A DNA stretch of 64,000 bases from Acanthochromis polyacanthus (taxonomy: Eukaryota > Chordata > Actinopteri > Pomacentridae): contig NC_067124.1 in the NCBI RefSeq assembly GCF_021347895.1, positions 446,501 to 510,500 of the forward strand, in the 5' to 3' direction. Shown one piece after another: positions 25,001 through 35,010 of this stretch. The translations under genes were made by a program, and so were the position numbers. Positions within the stretch are counted from its first letter, which is position 1. Each line of letters starts with the position of its first letter. Under the pieces are notes generated by a model. The model was not told the DNA's origin. It worked only from the letters and a program-made list of their open reading frames with translations, and ran no database searches.

Positions 25001-25203
25001 ACACTACGGTTCAAAAATATGAGGTCACTGAGAAATGTTGCAGTTTTAACATTAAATGAATGATAAATCCAGTGTAGACATTGAGGTAAATGACTAGCTG
25101 TACAGGTTGACTTGTTGGAATGCTTGCCCTCCTGGTCAAGCATTCCAACAAGTCGGTGTCAGATAACTATCACTCCTGTGTTCAGGTTCTGTGTTCGGGA
25201 TTA
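25001..25203 (+). mobile_element. Relic of a non-autonomous Tc1 family (copy A)
   Basis: It begins TACACTACGGTTCAAAAATA then GAGGTCACT, the decayed terminus of a very common fish Tc1 family (ACTACCGTTCAAAAGTTTGG). Internal blocks are shared with copy B (36260-36570) read on the opposite strand: GTGTAGACATTG, AATGACTAGCTGTAC, GTCAAGCATTCCAACAAGTC and GTGTCAGATAAC. The right end decays into an AT run at 25204. One internal block has been replaced by an inverted copy of its neighbour (25109-25154). Confidence 0.7.
25109..25154. repeat. Perfect 18-bp inverted duplication inside Tc1 relic copy A
   Basis: 25109-25126 pairs exactly with 25137-25154, loop 10 nt. Copy B of the same family has only the right arm. 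The left arm therefore replaced the block that lies there in copy B. Confidence 0.9.
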
Positions 25204-25223
25204 GAAAACATTTGTGCAGTCAT
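25204..25223. repeat. (AT)n microsatellite
   Basis: About ten AT units followed by a CTA triplet run. Confidence 0.9.
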
Positions 25224-26123
25224 GATATATATATATATATATACTACTACTACTACTCAAACAGTATTTCCATCATCACAACTATTCACACAATTCGGCA
25301 GTTGTAAGTCATTCATTCATAATTACTAATATTTGTGTGGTGAAACCCATTTTAATTTAGCAAATCTCTTCTTAGTAAACATCTACAATAAGTTTGACCT
25401 TACAAATAATTTGTGCAACTGGCCCTTGACTGTTCCTTAAAAAGCTACACTTTCAGTGTTGTACCATCTCCAGGTGCCAAAATAAAGTGCAAGTTGTGTT
25501 AAATTGCAGTTATCCTTAAATCAATTTTTCAGTGGGTATCATAAGACATTTCAAGTTCTTAATAGCATATTGTGGTGCATTACATAATTTCCTCATGTTT
25601 GTTCTTCTATGCCTTAATAGTGGCAGAGAATGGGAACATGACTATCTTATCTAACTTCATTTAAGACATCTGTTTGGTATGCAAACACATATTAACCGTC
25701 ACACAGACTGACATCTCACAGAATGTACGTTTGTTTCCTGGTGGACAGCCATGCATGCGTCAGTCACAACCATCCACCAACCATTCACACCTGGTGATCA
25801 GCGCAGGGTGCGTTCAAGTGACCCCAGAGTGTCCCAGAGTCCACAGCTCCACAGCGAGATAATTATTTCCAGTTGCAATTAGAATAACTGCAAGATTTTT
25901 TGTGTGTGAGCAAAGGGGATCGGCAAATATCATTTCTCCCGTCTTTGCTTTTCTGACACGCTTGTATAAATACCCCTGGTCAGGGGAGGGCCTTTAGGGG
26001 CAGGGTATTTATTGGAGCCATCAAAGCATTCATAAAAATCAAGATGTATGTGACATCCAGTGGATTTCCCCCCACACTGCACACACACAGCAGGCTAACT
26101 CAGGAGGGCCAGAGTCAGGGTAA

Positions 26124-26194
26124 AGTCAATCAGGCATCATCATCATCATCAGCTGCTAGTCAGAGCTGATGATGATGATGATGCCTGATTGACT
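26124..26194. repeat. Perfect 31-bp inverted duplication, 9-nt loop
   Basis: 26124-26154 is the exact reverse complement of 26164-26194. Each arm contains an ATC/GAT run plus unique flanks (AGTCAATCAGGC). Microsatellite pairing alone therefore cannot explain the match. Confidence 0.95.
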
Positions 26195-27403
26195 GTGATG
26201 GGCTTTTTTAACGCCCTGCACGTGTTGTTCCACTGACTGTTTCTATGTGTGTGTCGCTGTCCTGAAAATGTTCTCCGGCTTCTCCACTTTGTTCCTAAAT
26301 AACTCTCTGCTCTCCCCTCCTCTCCTCCAGATCAGGGCCTGCACTGGCGCATGTAAAACACAAGAAGAGGCAAACTCCAGATATCAGGAACATGACTAAT
26401 GCATCTGCATGTGTATATCCATCAGCGTCGCTGAGCGACTTGGCTTGCGTGTAAAACATTTATAAAGTTGGGACTGATGACACGCACGCTCGTATCTGGT
26501 GATCAGAAACTCTGGGAAGGCGGCCACGATGGTGGGAGGGAGGGCTGCCTGACTCCTGTGTGTTCGGCCTGGTGAAGACTGATTGTTCTGTTGGAAAACA
26601 GTTAGAGCTAACTGGGAAGAAACAAATTGGGATTTGTGGGAGAAACATTGCAAAACAGGGCTTCAGATGTATTTCATGGGTTTTTAGAGAAATACAGACG
26701 TCTCAGATTGACTGAACTGAGTGCACTTAATATGACTTATGTAAACAGACATATCCCCATGAGTCATGCTATTGTGTACTAGCACAGTAGCATAATAGCA
26801 CAAGTTAGGGTTAGACAACTTAAGTGGAGTCACAAAGACAGCCACAGACCTGTAGGGGGCAGTGTTTGTTTTACTCAGCAGGGTCTAACTCTGGCCATAA
26901 CTGGGCATATATGGTGCAGGTGAGACCAGTGTAGTAACCATCTCTGCAGGGCTACTACATACTTTCCATTCTTTGATGAAGCCAGTGATGAAGCCAGCCT
27001 TTAAAACGCACAGATGCCTGATGCGAGGCTCCTGATAATAGAGCCTACATAGGAGGCCTGTGAAGTATTTCAAAATGCCAAACGGCTGCGAGGGTGTAGA
27101 CGTTTGAAGGCCACTAATGCAGGAGCTGAGGCCTAATATAAACAGCATTATTCACATGAAAGCTGAGCGGTGGCCATTAGGGCTGTTCTGAGAGGTGGCA
27201 CTTCTCTACCGGCACCCTAATGGCACTTGTCGTTTAAACATGCAGATTCATGTTTATGCCGACTCCTTTGAAATCTGTCTTTCCTGAAACCATCCACTGT
27301 ACAATGATTTGCAACTAAAGTCCTTATCCAAACCTTCAGGGGATTCGAAGCATGTGCTTGACTGCAGCTCTCCCAGAGGGAGATGTTTTAGTTGTGTTTA
27401 GCA

Positions 27404-27443
27404 AGTGTTAGCATCGGCCCTAGCAAGAACCGATGCTAACACT
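27404..27443. repeat. Perfect 14-bp inverted duplication, 12-nt loop
   Basis: AGTGTTAGCATCGG (27404-27417) pairs exactly with CCGATGCTAACACT (27430-27443). Confidence 0.9.
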
Positions 27444-27610
27444 CACAGCTGCAGCTGTTCAAATACCCTCCTGTGAAACTCAAAATTGCACTTTTTTTTA
27501 GGCCTGTAACTTACAACTGCCTGGAGACTATAGCTGGCTAGTGCATCAGTTTCTCACAAAATTATTAATCGTACAGAATGTCAGCCCACCATAAAGCTGC
27601 TGAACTCCAA

Positions 27611-27671
27611 CATCTTGTGTGGTAAACACAAGATGTTTACCACACAATCTACTGTCAGCAGCAGATTGTAA
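27611..27671. repeat. Chain of overlapping short inverted repeats
   Basis: CATCTTGTGT (27611) pairs with ACACAAGATG (27626). TGTGGTAAAC (27618) pairs with GTTTACCACA (27635). ACAATCT, just after, pairs with AGATTGT near 27664. The overlapping alternatives suggest successive switches. Confidence 0.8.
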
Positions 27672-28586
27672 CATGAAGCAGAAGAAAACATCCTTTGAAG
27701 AAAATCCAGTCGGAAGACGGAACATACAGTAAAGGGGAGGCGATGAGGATGAATAACACATTTAACACATTTCTTTTTGGCTGACCGAGATAGTCTGTCC
27801 CCATCCTAACCACTCAATAGGAAATTAAACAAATGAGAGATTGATTTGACTTGAATTGTTCTCACCAGTCAGAAGAAGTTGGCTGTTATGTAGGGTTTAA
27901 CTTGTTTATGGTTTTGATCAGGAAGAGGTTTGGCAGCCAAGCTGTTTGTTTCTCGGTCTTCCATTCCAGATCACATTTACAAACTTACACTTTCATTGAT
28001 TTCATTCAGGAATTTCATTCTATTGCCAATTCCTAACTGACAGCAGTATATGCTATAAGTGATGATTTGAGGTGAGGATTTTTTCATGGAAGAAAGGGTT
28101 AGGGTCAGGAGAAGAAAACTGTAGTATAGGGTTAAGGGTTATGGTTATCACCACTAACCCTACCTAACCCTAAGCCTACACTGATCTTACATTTGCTGGG
28201 GTTAGTGATCGTGCTTGTCAACCTGCTTGAAACTGAACTTGCACCACTGAAACTGCACCCTCAGTAGGCATTTGTGAGTGAGTGACACAATTTTCTATGG
28301 GATTTAGACGAACCATTGAGTCGTTTTGGGTTAAATCCGCAGTACCACTCTGTGACCCTTCCACTGGCCAGGCCCCATCACAGATTAAAGGTGAACACAG
28401 GGGCAGATCAAGTCAGAAACATTCATTGTCAGCTTCCCACTGTGCCATCACTGCATATGCACACACACACACACATGGGCAGCCCTTATCTTGCAGGTCG
28501 TGACCCCATGTACTGGCACCGAAAAAGGAATGACGAGGATTGGTTAGGGTCGCCTATCCTCCACCTTTAGCTGAGTATGGTGTACT

Positions 28587-28663
28587 TATGTACATGATGG
28601 ACCCTCAGGAACAGGGTCCAGCATGTACATAATTGTGACTGTATGGCATAATCTGCCATACAG
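28587..28663. repeat. Two adjacent hairpins
   Basis: 28587-28605 pairs with 28613-28631 at 18 of 19 positions, loop 7 nt. Eight bases later CTGTATGGCA (28639-28648) pairs exactly with TGCCATACAG (28654-28663), loop 5 nt. Confidence 0.9.
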
Positions 28664-29067
28664 ATACAGTATGCTGTAAGACGAACTTTGCCAAAAAATG
28701 TCCCGTCGCAAGAGCACTGTCTTCACAATGTTTGCCTGCTAGTTTTTACATGTCACAGGACATCATGTGCAGGGCCGTTTCTCGCTTCATGGGGTCCTGG
28801 GCAAGATGTTGTTTGGGGGCCCCTATTTTGTCAGACTGTGATGAAGAGATTCCTAACCTAACCTAAAGATGGTCTACTAAGCCTAGGCTAGAGTTGAGCC
28901 ACTCAGGCAAGTTAAACCGATAAAACTATAATACAAGGAAAACCATCCTCTATATGTCAATAAATAAAACAGATTGAGTATTTATTAAAAAAAACGTTTA
29001 AATAAGAAAACATAACAAATTAACATGTAAAGTGCAACAATAAAAACAAACCACCGCTTAAAATAAT

Positions 29068-29095
29068 ACTTAACACTACACTCGTAGTGTTAAGT
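29068..29095. repeat. Perfect 12-bp inverted duplication, 4-nt loop, in the hAT 3' region
   Basis: ACTTAACACTAC (29068-29079) pairs exactly with GTAGTGTTAAGT (29084-29095). It overlaps the expected end of the transposase frame. Confidence 0.9.
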
Positions 29096-29234
29096 GTCAT
29101 TTCATCAATGATGTCCTCATATGACAGCTGCTTGCCCATCTCATGGTTGATGCTGATTATTGCAAGACCAGTGAGGCGATCCTGTCCCATGGTTGACCTT
29201 AGGTAGGTCTTGATGAGCTTCAGCTTTGAGAAGC

Positions 29235-29248
29235 AACCCTAACCCTAG
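29235..29248 (-). repeat. Telomere-like tract replacing conserved hAT coding sequence
   Basis: On the minus strand the protein reads VALKIA, then the TTAGGG-like tract, then the codons for LKLIKTYLRSTM. In relatives these are separated by a segment with a TVAS-ER-F pattern, which has been lost here. Confidence 0.75.
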
Positions 29249-29713
29249 TGCAGGCAATTTTCAGGGCAACCCACAGATTGGGATACAGCTCCTCCAAATG
29301 TCTGTTGTGAATGAAAGTGAGGAGCTCAAGAGCAGTCATGTCATCAGAAGGCAAGCTTGGCAAGTTTTTGACCTCCACAGCCAACTCCTTTCCATCAATG
29401 TCACTTTCATGTCCAGTGCTTAATGTCCTGCAGAGGTTGTCACACTGTTGCACAATTCCTGATCATCCAGTTTTTGGAAATTGAGCAGCACTCCAAATCT
29501 GGCTCTCACTTCACCCAGTGTTTCAAACCTATCCTTTAAGGATTGAATGGCTGCGTCAACAACGACATTAAAGAATGTTGCTTCTAGCCTCTTCATGGCA
29601 TCTGCAATAGGCTCTTCTGGTGCTTCATAGGCAAAGTGCTTTTTTGTGCTTCTTAGTCTTTTCTCTTTGAGTACAGCCTCCACATTCATTTCCTCACACA
29701 TGTCTTTAGCAGA

Positions 29714-29751
29714 GAGCTGAAAATGAGGGTAACCCTAACCCTTGAGCTGAA
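29714..29751 (-). repeat. Telomere-like insertion flanked by an 8-bp direct repeat
   Basis: GAGCTGAA occurs at 29714-29721 and again at 29744-29751. The 22 bp between them contain AACCCTAACCCT. The insertion interrupts the transposase between GFASA and the AKDMCEEM-like segment. Confidence 0.75.
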
Positions 29752-30335
29752 GCAAAGCCAGTTCCTCTGTATTTAGTCAGAGATGTTTTTGCCTTAGTGA
29801 GGAGGTCAACTGCCACATCAAGCTGCATTTTGGGAGACTGCAGGAGCTTGCTTACATGGTTCACATGGTGTAGAATGTCATACCATGCTACTGTGCAAAT
29901 GAGAAATCGGTATGACCCAACCTCTTCTGCCAAACTTTGGGCTTCAACCTTGGTCAGAGGATCTGTCACTTTTTCCCTGACCTCCAACAATGCTTCCCTT
30001 ATATTAGAGGCCTGGTACCGCACAGCCTCTATGCTGTTAATGCGGCTCTCCCACCTTGTGTCACTCCAAGTCTTCAGTGCAACAGTGACATGTTAGGGTG
30101 TACAGTTTCTGTATATTGCCAAAGTAGCTGATGGCATCTGTTGAAGCTTTTGTTGCATCAGCCACCACCAACTTTAGAGAATGTGCTCCACATGGAACAT
30201 AAAGTGCACGAGGATTCTTCTCAAGAAGCCTGGCTTGAACTCCTTTGTTCCTCCCTTTCATGTTGGCACCATTATCATATGATTGTCCTCTGCAATCATC
30301 AAAGGGAATATTCAGCTCCATCAGTTTGTTCAAAA

Positions 30336-31010
30336 TCACCTGTTGACCTGTTGTTTCAGAACTGTTGTTTCAGAAGCCACAAGAAATCCCATAAAATGTT
30401 CCTTGATTTCTGGTGCTTTGTCCATTTTGACAGTCCTTATGATGACTGACATCTGCTCTTGGTGGCTTACATCGGGAGTACAGTCCAAAATGATTGAATA
30501 ATATTTGGACTGTTTAATCTCAGTCACCATTCTGTCCAACATTTTCCCACTGATTGAGACAATAAGTTCATTTTGGATGATATTTCCAAGATAGCTGGAA
30601 TGACTGAACTGACCACTCTCAACACAGTCATTCCAGCCCACTCTCTGCTTCATGACAGGATCAAATTTAGCAAGCAGTTCCACCTCTTTTAAAAAATTCC
30701 CATTATTTTGCTGGTGTAATATGTTTGATGAACCTCTCAATGCAAGATTTCTCTCAGCTAGAGACTGGATGATGGAGATTAAGCGAGTCAGGACATCTCT
30801 CCAGCGCCTCTTTTCGGCCTCCCATAGTGTCCTCTCAGCTTGGTCTATTGTCTTCCCAGTTTGCAAACGCAGCTCTAAATCTTTCCAGGTTGCCATGTGT
30901 GATGTGTGCTCTGGGCTGCTTTCGTGACTTTTCAAAAGTGCACCAAAGTTTTTCCAGTCTGTCAGTCCCTCTGTCATTAATTTGTGTTCCTTTATCTTTT
31001 CCCCATTCAC
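30336..31010 (-). CDS. Longest intact block of the hAT transposase (DUF4371 region)
   Basis: This 224-residue open frame covers the post-zinc-finger linker and the first part of the catalytic RNase H-like fold. LDCTPD, with a probable first catalytic aspartate, and SHQEQMSVIIR lie at about residues 175-195. The frame is not an independent gene. It joins upstream to the Pro/Ser-rich exon through a frame break near 31020 and downstream to 30339-30061. Its length and lack of stops show that this part decayed slowly compared with the C-terminus. Confidence 0.75.
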   Translation of the reverse strand: MNGEKIKEHKLMTEGLTDWKNFGALLKSHESSPEHTSHMATWKDLELRLQTGKTIDQAERTLWEAEKRRWRDVLTRLISIIQSLAERNLALRGSSNILHQQNNGNFLKEVELLAKFDPVMKQRVGWNDCVESGQFSHSSYLGNIIQNELIVSISGKMLDRMVTEIKQSKYYSIILDCTPDVSHQEQMSVIIRTVKMDKAPEIKEHFMGFLVASETTVLKQQVNR

Positions 31011-31437
31011 TATCTGCCATCTTCTTTTCTGGGGAACGTAAAATCAGAACTGATCTGAAATGGCCCTCTGCCTACTGTTACTGTTACTACAGTTCTGAAT
31101 GAATCAGAGAAAACTGATGGCCAGTCAGCTGGATCTACGGGTTGAGCAATAACGGGCAGCTGACCATGTGAATGTGCAGTTGATGCTTCCTGGGCAGAAG
31201 AAGGTCCTGATGTACATGATGGTCCTTGAGCTTCCTGGACAGAAAGAGGTTCTGAGGTAAGTGATTGTTCTGGAGCTTTCTGGACAGAAGGAGGTTCTGA
31301 GGCACGTGATGGTCCTGGAGCTTCCTGGACAGAAGGAGGTCCCGAGATACATGATGGCCCTGGGGCTTCCTGGTCAGGATGTTCAGACGATCCCTCAGGC
31401 TCGATGTCTGGAGCTCCAAAATGTTTCAGAATTGCTC
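31010..31437 (-). CDS. Second exon of the hAT gene: N-terminal region with a 45-bp coding minisatellite
   Basis: The exon starts after an acceptor read on the minus strand as CTTTGCAG|GAGC (31438/31437). It encodes AILKHFGAPDIEPEGSSEHP, the usual start of this transposase family. About four copies of a 15-residue unit resembling SVQEAPGPSxxSEPP follow (DNA about 31190-31390). It ends with GPFQISSDFTFPRKEDGR, the segment that normally precedes the TTF zinc finger. A frame break at GR then leads into VNGEKI. The repeat number is probably variable. Confidence 0.7.
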
Positions 31438-32747
31438 CTGCAAAGACAAAGCTCATTAGGTTATCAAGCAAAAAATAGATCCTGAGTACATATTCTATTT
31501 TATTATTACAGTGTTGTTGCAGTAATACAGAAAATTAATCTGTTTTTATATTAAACATTGTGATGTACAGTGTCCCTTTAAAGTTTTTACCCAGTTACAA
31601 AGTTGCCACTTTTAAGAGTTTTCTGCATTAGTTTACAAATTGTACTAAAGTAATAAAACTAAGACAAATGAACCACTCCCACAACAGTCTAAAATAAGAA
31701 TAAAGCACCATGCCTAATATTTATAAATCACTTAAAACACACTAATCAAACACATTACTTGTATTTGTTTTAATTGGTTTAATATTGTTTTATTATTTGT
31801 TTTATTGGTTTTATATTATGTACTTATTTTTATTCATATGCTTTAATTTTATTGGGACGCACTTTGGTCACTGTATGTGTTGTAAAGGGCTCTATTAAAT
31901 AAATGTTGATTGATCGATTAAAAAACAAACATTTAAAATAGTTCTTTAAATTAAAAACAAAACAGTAGCACAGTTTTAATTAGAGCCCTATACAATACAC
32001 ACTAAACCTCGTAAATGAATTCTAACTAATCATAAAATAACAGCCGGCAGCAAGCTAACATTTACCCCTTTAAGCTGCAGTCAATTCCAGCCATTTTCAG
32101 TACAAAAAATCGCTAATATTCTATTTGTAAATAAAAATATGACGAGAAATACAGGGAATATTGGACGCGCATCGCGAGGTGCATTTCCTTGAAAACAACC
32201 TATTCGTGGATTTTATGCCGACTTCAAGACATGTTTTGGACAAAATAGTTTACTGGCTTGTGTCGTCTGGATGTCCAAGGTTGGATCATGGCCGTTTTTG
32301 TGGAATATTTTCATCTGTGTGTGTAATAATGAACCCGGAAATGTGAGTCGCGCTGTGTGCGTTGAAGCCGTGTATAGAGAACGGATGGATGGATATTCGT
32401 TTTTGTCGGACAAATGTGTTTTTCTCACCCGCTGTGGTAATCACATCTGAAAGTGGTTTATACCGGCGGATTCATGAGAATCTAAGCTTTCCATCGGTGT
32501 ATAGTGTTTGTATAATCGCGTTTGCAGTTTCAGACATTTAGCAAATTGCTTTATGCAGATCTCAAAGTGTACCGTGGGCGGGACACTGAAGCGCAACTGA
32601 AGCACAACGGGCTAATAGCCGGCAGCAAGCTAACATTTATCCGACGCTAGCTAGCTGGCAAGTGGGACAAATAAACAAACTTGCAAAAAAAAAAAAAAGG
32701 CGTTTCACCTCCACCTCTCCAGCCCACATCACCAACAAATGACTTAC
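31438..32747 (-). other. Intron of the hAT transposase gene, with a nested insertion
   Basis: On the minus strand the donor is AAAG|GTAAGT (32747) and the acceptor TTTGCAG (31438). The intron holds a retroposon-like tail around 31843-31925 (GCACTTTGGTCAC, then ATAAATGTTGATTGAT). It also holds a 23-bp perfect direct repeat (32042-32064 and 32617-32639) that may bracket a further insertion. Confidence 0.65.
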
Positions 32748-32803
32748 CTTTGAATGTTTGTCTTCCTCAGTCTTCTTTTTCTTCCGTTTTTCCGCGCTGC
32801 ATT
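32748..32803 (-). pseudogene. First coding exon of the hAT transposase (Lys-rich)
   Basis: On the minus strand this encodes AEKRKKKKTEEDKHSK, the charged start typical of this transposase family, and ends at a consensus donor. Joining it directly to the next exon (AILKHFG) does not preserve this reading frame, and the upstream ATG is in another frame. A one-base indel is the simplest explanation. Confidence 0.6.
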
Positions 32804-33425
32804 ATGGTTTGTTTTGTTAATCCTCTCACTAATGAAGTCAATCATTCCCATCATACCTGTCGGCGGGCCGCTACGTGGCGTCATTTGCTGTGTGACAGTG
32901 CGGTCCAACAGACTAATAATGCCACAAAAGCACCAGCCGCAGCTTATCATTGCAGTTTATTTTATTTATGTCCGTTTATTTTTAAGCATATAAGAGGTGT
33001 AATAAACACAAGAGCTAGCTACAGATAAAAACAGGACATTTTAATTATCCTCAGAAGAGGTTGAACATGCAGCTTTGGGGCCCCCTGGTGGCTTGGGGGC
33101 CCTAAGCATTCGCCTAGTTGGCCTATAGGAAGAAACGGCTATGATCATGTGAGTCATCAACTACAAATATGTAACACACACTTTCATTAAAACTCGCTAG
33201 ATTTTTGGAAATATTACTTATGAAACTCCCTAAAGAGAATGGAGGCTTAGCTTGGAAAATCCAAACTGAATCTCCATGTAATCTCCTATCTCCATGTTAG
33301 GAGATACAGGAGAGTCAGTTTGGTATTGTGTGAATTGAATCGCGTTTCCCTCCCGGTCCAGTTTGGTACGACCAATCATAGCACGGGAGGCGGGAGTTAA
33401 TGCTGCGTCATCTTCAGCGCCTGGA

Positions 33426-33653
33426 TTACTCATAAAGATGATGCCGGAGGAGGAGGAGGGGGGGGGGGGCAAAGCGAATCTTTTTGTGGTCTCTTGGCGT
33501 TTTGGATGGCGTTAGTCGTTGCCTCTTTTCACTTGACGTTTCCGACGATGAGGAGGCAGCGGATGGCTCGTTACTTTCGGCTTCTTGCCATTGTTTGTAC
33601 AGAGGAAAATCCCGTTCCAAACGTGTGAGTAAATTTAAGCAACTCTTACACAT
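33426..33653 (-). pseudogene. Coding fragment of an unidentified repeat-derived protein
   Basis: The 75-residue frame reads CKSCLNLLTRLERDFPLYKQ, a Ser-rich stretch, then KRQRLTPSKTPRDHKKIRF. A Cys-x-x-Cys followed by a helix, a Ser-rich linker and a basic patch resembles N-terminal exons of large fish repeat-derived families. The frame has coding-like composition and a credible domain pattern. No start, partner exon or family name could be established. Confidence 0.35.
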
Positions 33654-34263
33654 ACGTACCGACTTGGTTTGGCTCCGATTTAACCCTGATCTAACCCTCT
33701 AACCCTATTCCTAACACCGCTAATCGTTCGGAAGGAGTCTTTTGTTGCGTAGCCTTTTCAAAAAAAGTGTTGTACTTGAGAGTACCCCATGCAGTGTTGG
33801 TGGTGGGGTGTAGGCAAGGGCCAACGGAGGGGGGTGCACGGTTTGTCCCGGGCAGACAAGCGGCGGCAGGTGTTAGCCGACCAGTTAGCGGGGGAGAACA
33901 GCCGGCGGACCCGCAGAGTTAAAAATGACAGCTCCGGTGGCTTGGTGCTTTCCGTTTTGTTTTGTTTTTTTGGCCGCGGACCAGTGAGGCGGCAAATTTG
34001 GCAAAATTGTAGTGAGGTGGTGGCCTATACCAGCGAGGCGGCCCGCCTTGTCGGTCATATAGGAGGGGAAACACTGCCATGTATTCGCAGATTTTTGTGA
34101 CAAAAACGGCAGTAATCATTCACCGCAATGCTTTCTCGGCAGCATGCCATTGTTGTTTGGACTACATGGACTTCAAGGTCAATTTGTTTGTGCGTCACAT
34201 CCATGTTACGCTGATTGGTTCTTTCTCGTTCAAGCTGCATTCGTTAGCCCCTCCTTTTTGAAA

Positions 34264-34569
34264 TCATCTCCTGTCATCACAATGCCAGACTGCCTTTATT
34301 GGTATTGATATTAATACATAAATAAAGTCGGTCTGGATTATCCAGGCAAATGGAGGCTGGTTATGTTTCCTTTTCAGCTTGTCAACTTCAAACTGGATGG
34401 CCAGTCTCTGTGGAATGACCTGCTTTGCCTGTGGAATCATATTTTTTGGACAGTCAGTGTCTGCAGAGTGTGCAGTTTCTCGACAGTGTCTGCAGTCAGT
34501 GGGGTTTGTCAGTGTGTGCGGTTTATTACAATATGCCCACTTCAGCCCGGTACAGTTAGATGAGGACAC
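34264..34569 (-). pseudogene. Coding-like fragment with a Cys/His-rich segment
   Basis: The 101-residue frame includes YCNKPHTLTNPTDCRHCRET and AHSADTDCPK, a spacing of Cys and His that could be a zinc-binding knuckle. It lies 600 bp from another minus-strand fragment (33426-33653) and may belong to the same degraded element. The plus strand also has short frames here, so a chance frame cannot be excluded. Confidence 0.3.
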
Positions 34570-34890
34570 TGATAATGCACTGACTACATTTATGAAACCA
34601 GGGTTTCTGGTTCGCTTAGCTTAAAGGCAGAATCTAAAGCTTCTCAAGACTTTATGTTTGTGGTTTTTAAGTGGGCAGATCTAATTCCTGGACCATATCC
34701 TGGACAGTTAGACTGTACAGCTGGTTGCCTGGCAACATCATTCAGATAACAAGACAACTAATTCAGGCAAGGCAGCAGTAGGTATAGGGTTAGTGGGCTG
34801 TGGACTGAGCCAGGCTAGTTGTTGCACTTTCTTCCAGTCTCATTTTCATGCTAAGCGAACTGTTGGCTACAGTTGGCTAACCCTAACCCA

Positions 34891-34979
34891 TTTCAATGCT
34901 TTTTTCAACATTGTAGATTAATACTGAGAACAACACTTTTTAGTTTACAGCATTAATGAGAAGGTGTGTCCAGGAAGAT
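34891..34979 (-). mobile_element. Short Tc1-family relic
   Basis: CATTGTAGATTAATACTGAG, followed by AATGAGAAGGTGTGTCCAGG, is the subterminal wording of the same Tc1 family seen at 5630-5943, internally deleted. Confidence 0.5.
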
Positions 34980-35010
34980 TAGATTTAAACATATTCATCC
35001 AAATAGTTTT

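Larger units (their letters stand above)
25250..28761. other. Non-coding interval with several hairpins
   Basis: No gene was recognised. It includes the 31-bp hairpin at 26124-26194, hairpins near 27404 and 27611, and paired hairpins at 28587-28663. TTAGGG-like units lie at 26805-26814, 28095-28105 and 28116-28172. Around 25905-26030 a GC-rich stretch with TATAAATA lacks any credible downstream gene. Confidence 0.45.
29020..31437 (-). pseudogene. hAT transposase, ZMYM1-like (DUF4371 type), main exon with frameshifts
   Basis: Reading 31437 downward, the protein is spread over several frames. A Pro/Ser-rich repeat N-terminus (31437-31010) is followed by a continuous 224-residue block (31010-30336). 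This block has the family segments LTDWKNFG, NNGNFLKEVELLAKFDP, LGNIIQNELI and IILDCTPDVSHQEQMSVIIR. The next block (30339-30061) has CRGQSYDNGANMKGRNKGVQ and VPCGAHSLKLVVADA. Then come helical insertion-domain frames (30023-29706, 29701-29420) and a C-terminal dimerisation remnant (29453-29098) with LELLTFIHNRHLEELYPNLW and LKLIKTYLRSTM. The TTF-type zinc finger expected between VNGEKI and KEHKLMTEGL is missing. TTAGGG-like tracts at 29235-29248 and 29731-29742 disrupt the frame. It is related to cellular ZMYM1-like genes but is a dead transposon copy here. Confidence 0.88.
28770..33143 (-). mobile_element. hAT DNA transposon, full length, inactivated
   Basis: The 4,374-bp element is flanked by a perfect 8-bp duplication ATCATGTG (28762-28769 and 33144-33151), the hallmark of hAT insertion. 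Its ends are CAGGGCCGTTTCT at the left and, read inward, CATAGCCGTTTCT at the right: short inverted repeats with 11 of 13 matches. Further subterminal GGGGCCCC-like blocks lie near both ends. The minus strand carries a transposase gene with an intron (31438-32747) and several frame breaks. Two TTAGGG-like tracts sit inside the coding region. Confidence 0.92.
33152..34890. other. Interval with transposon-derived coding fragments
   Basis: Two minus-strand fragments are listed separately. The rest is GC-rich with a poly-G run at 33460-33469. A tight group of CTAACCC units at 33681-33715 is also present. No plus-strand gene is convincing. Confidence 0.45.

Noticed and set aside
25970..26030. TATAAATA-containing GC-rich stretch as a promoter
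   Set aside because: No downstream gene or first exon could be identified on either strand.
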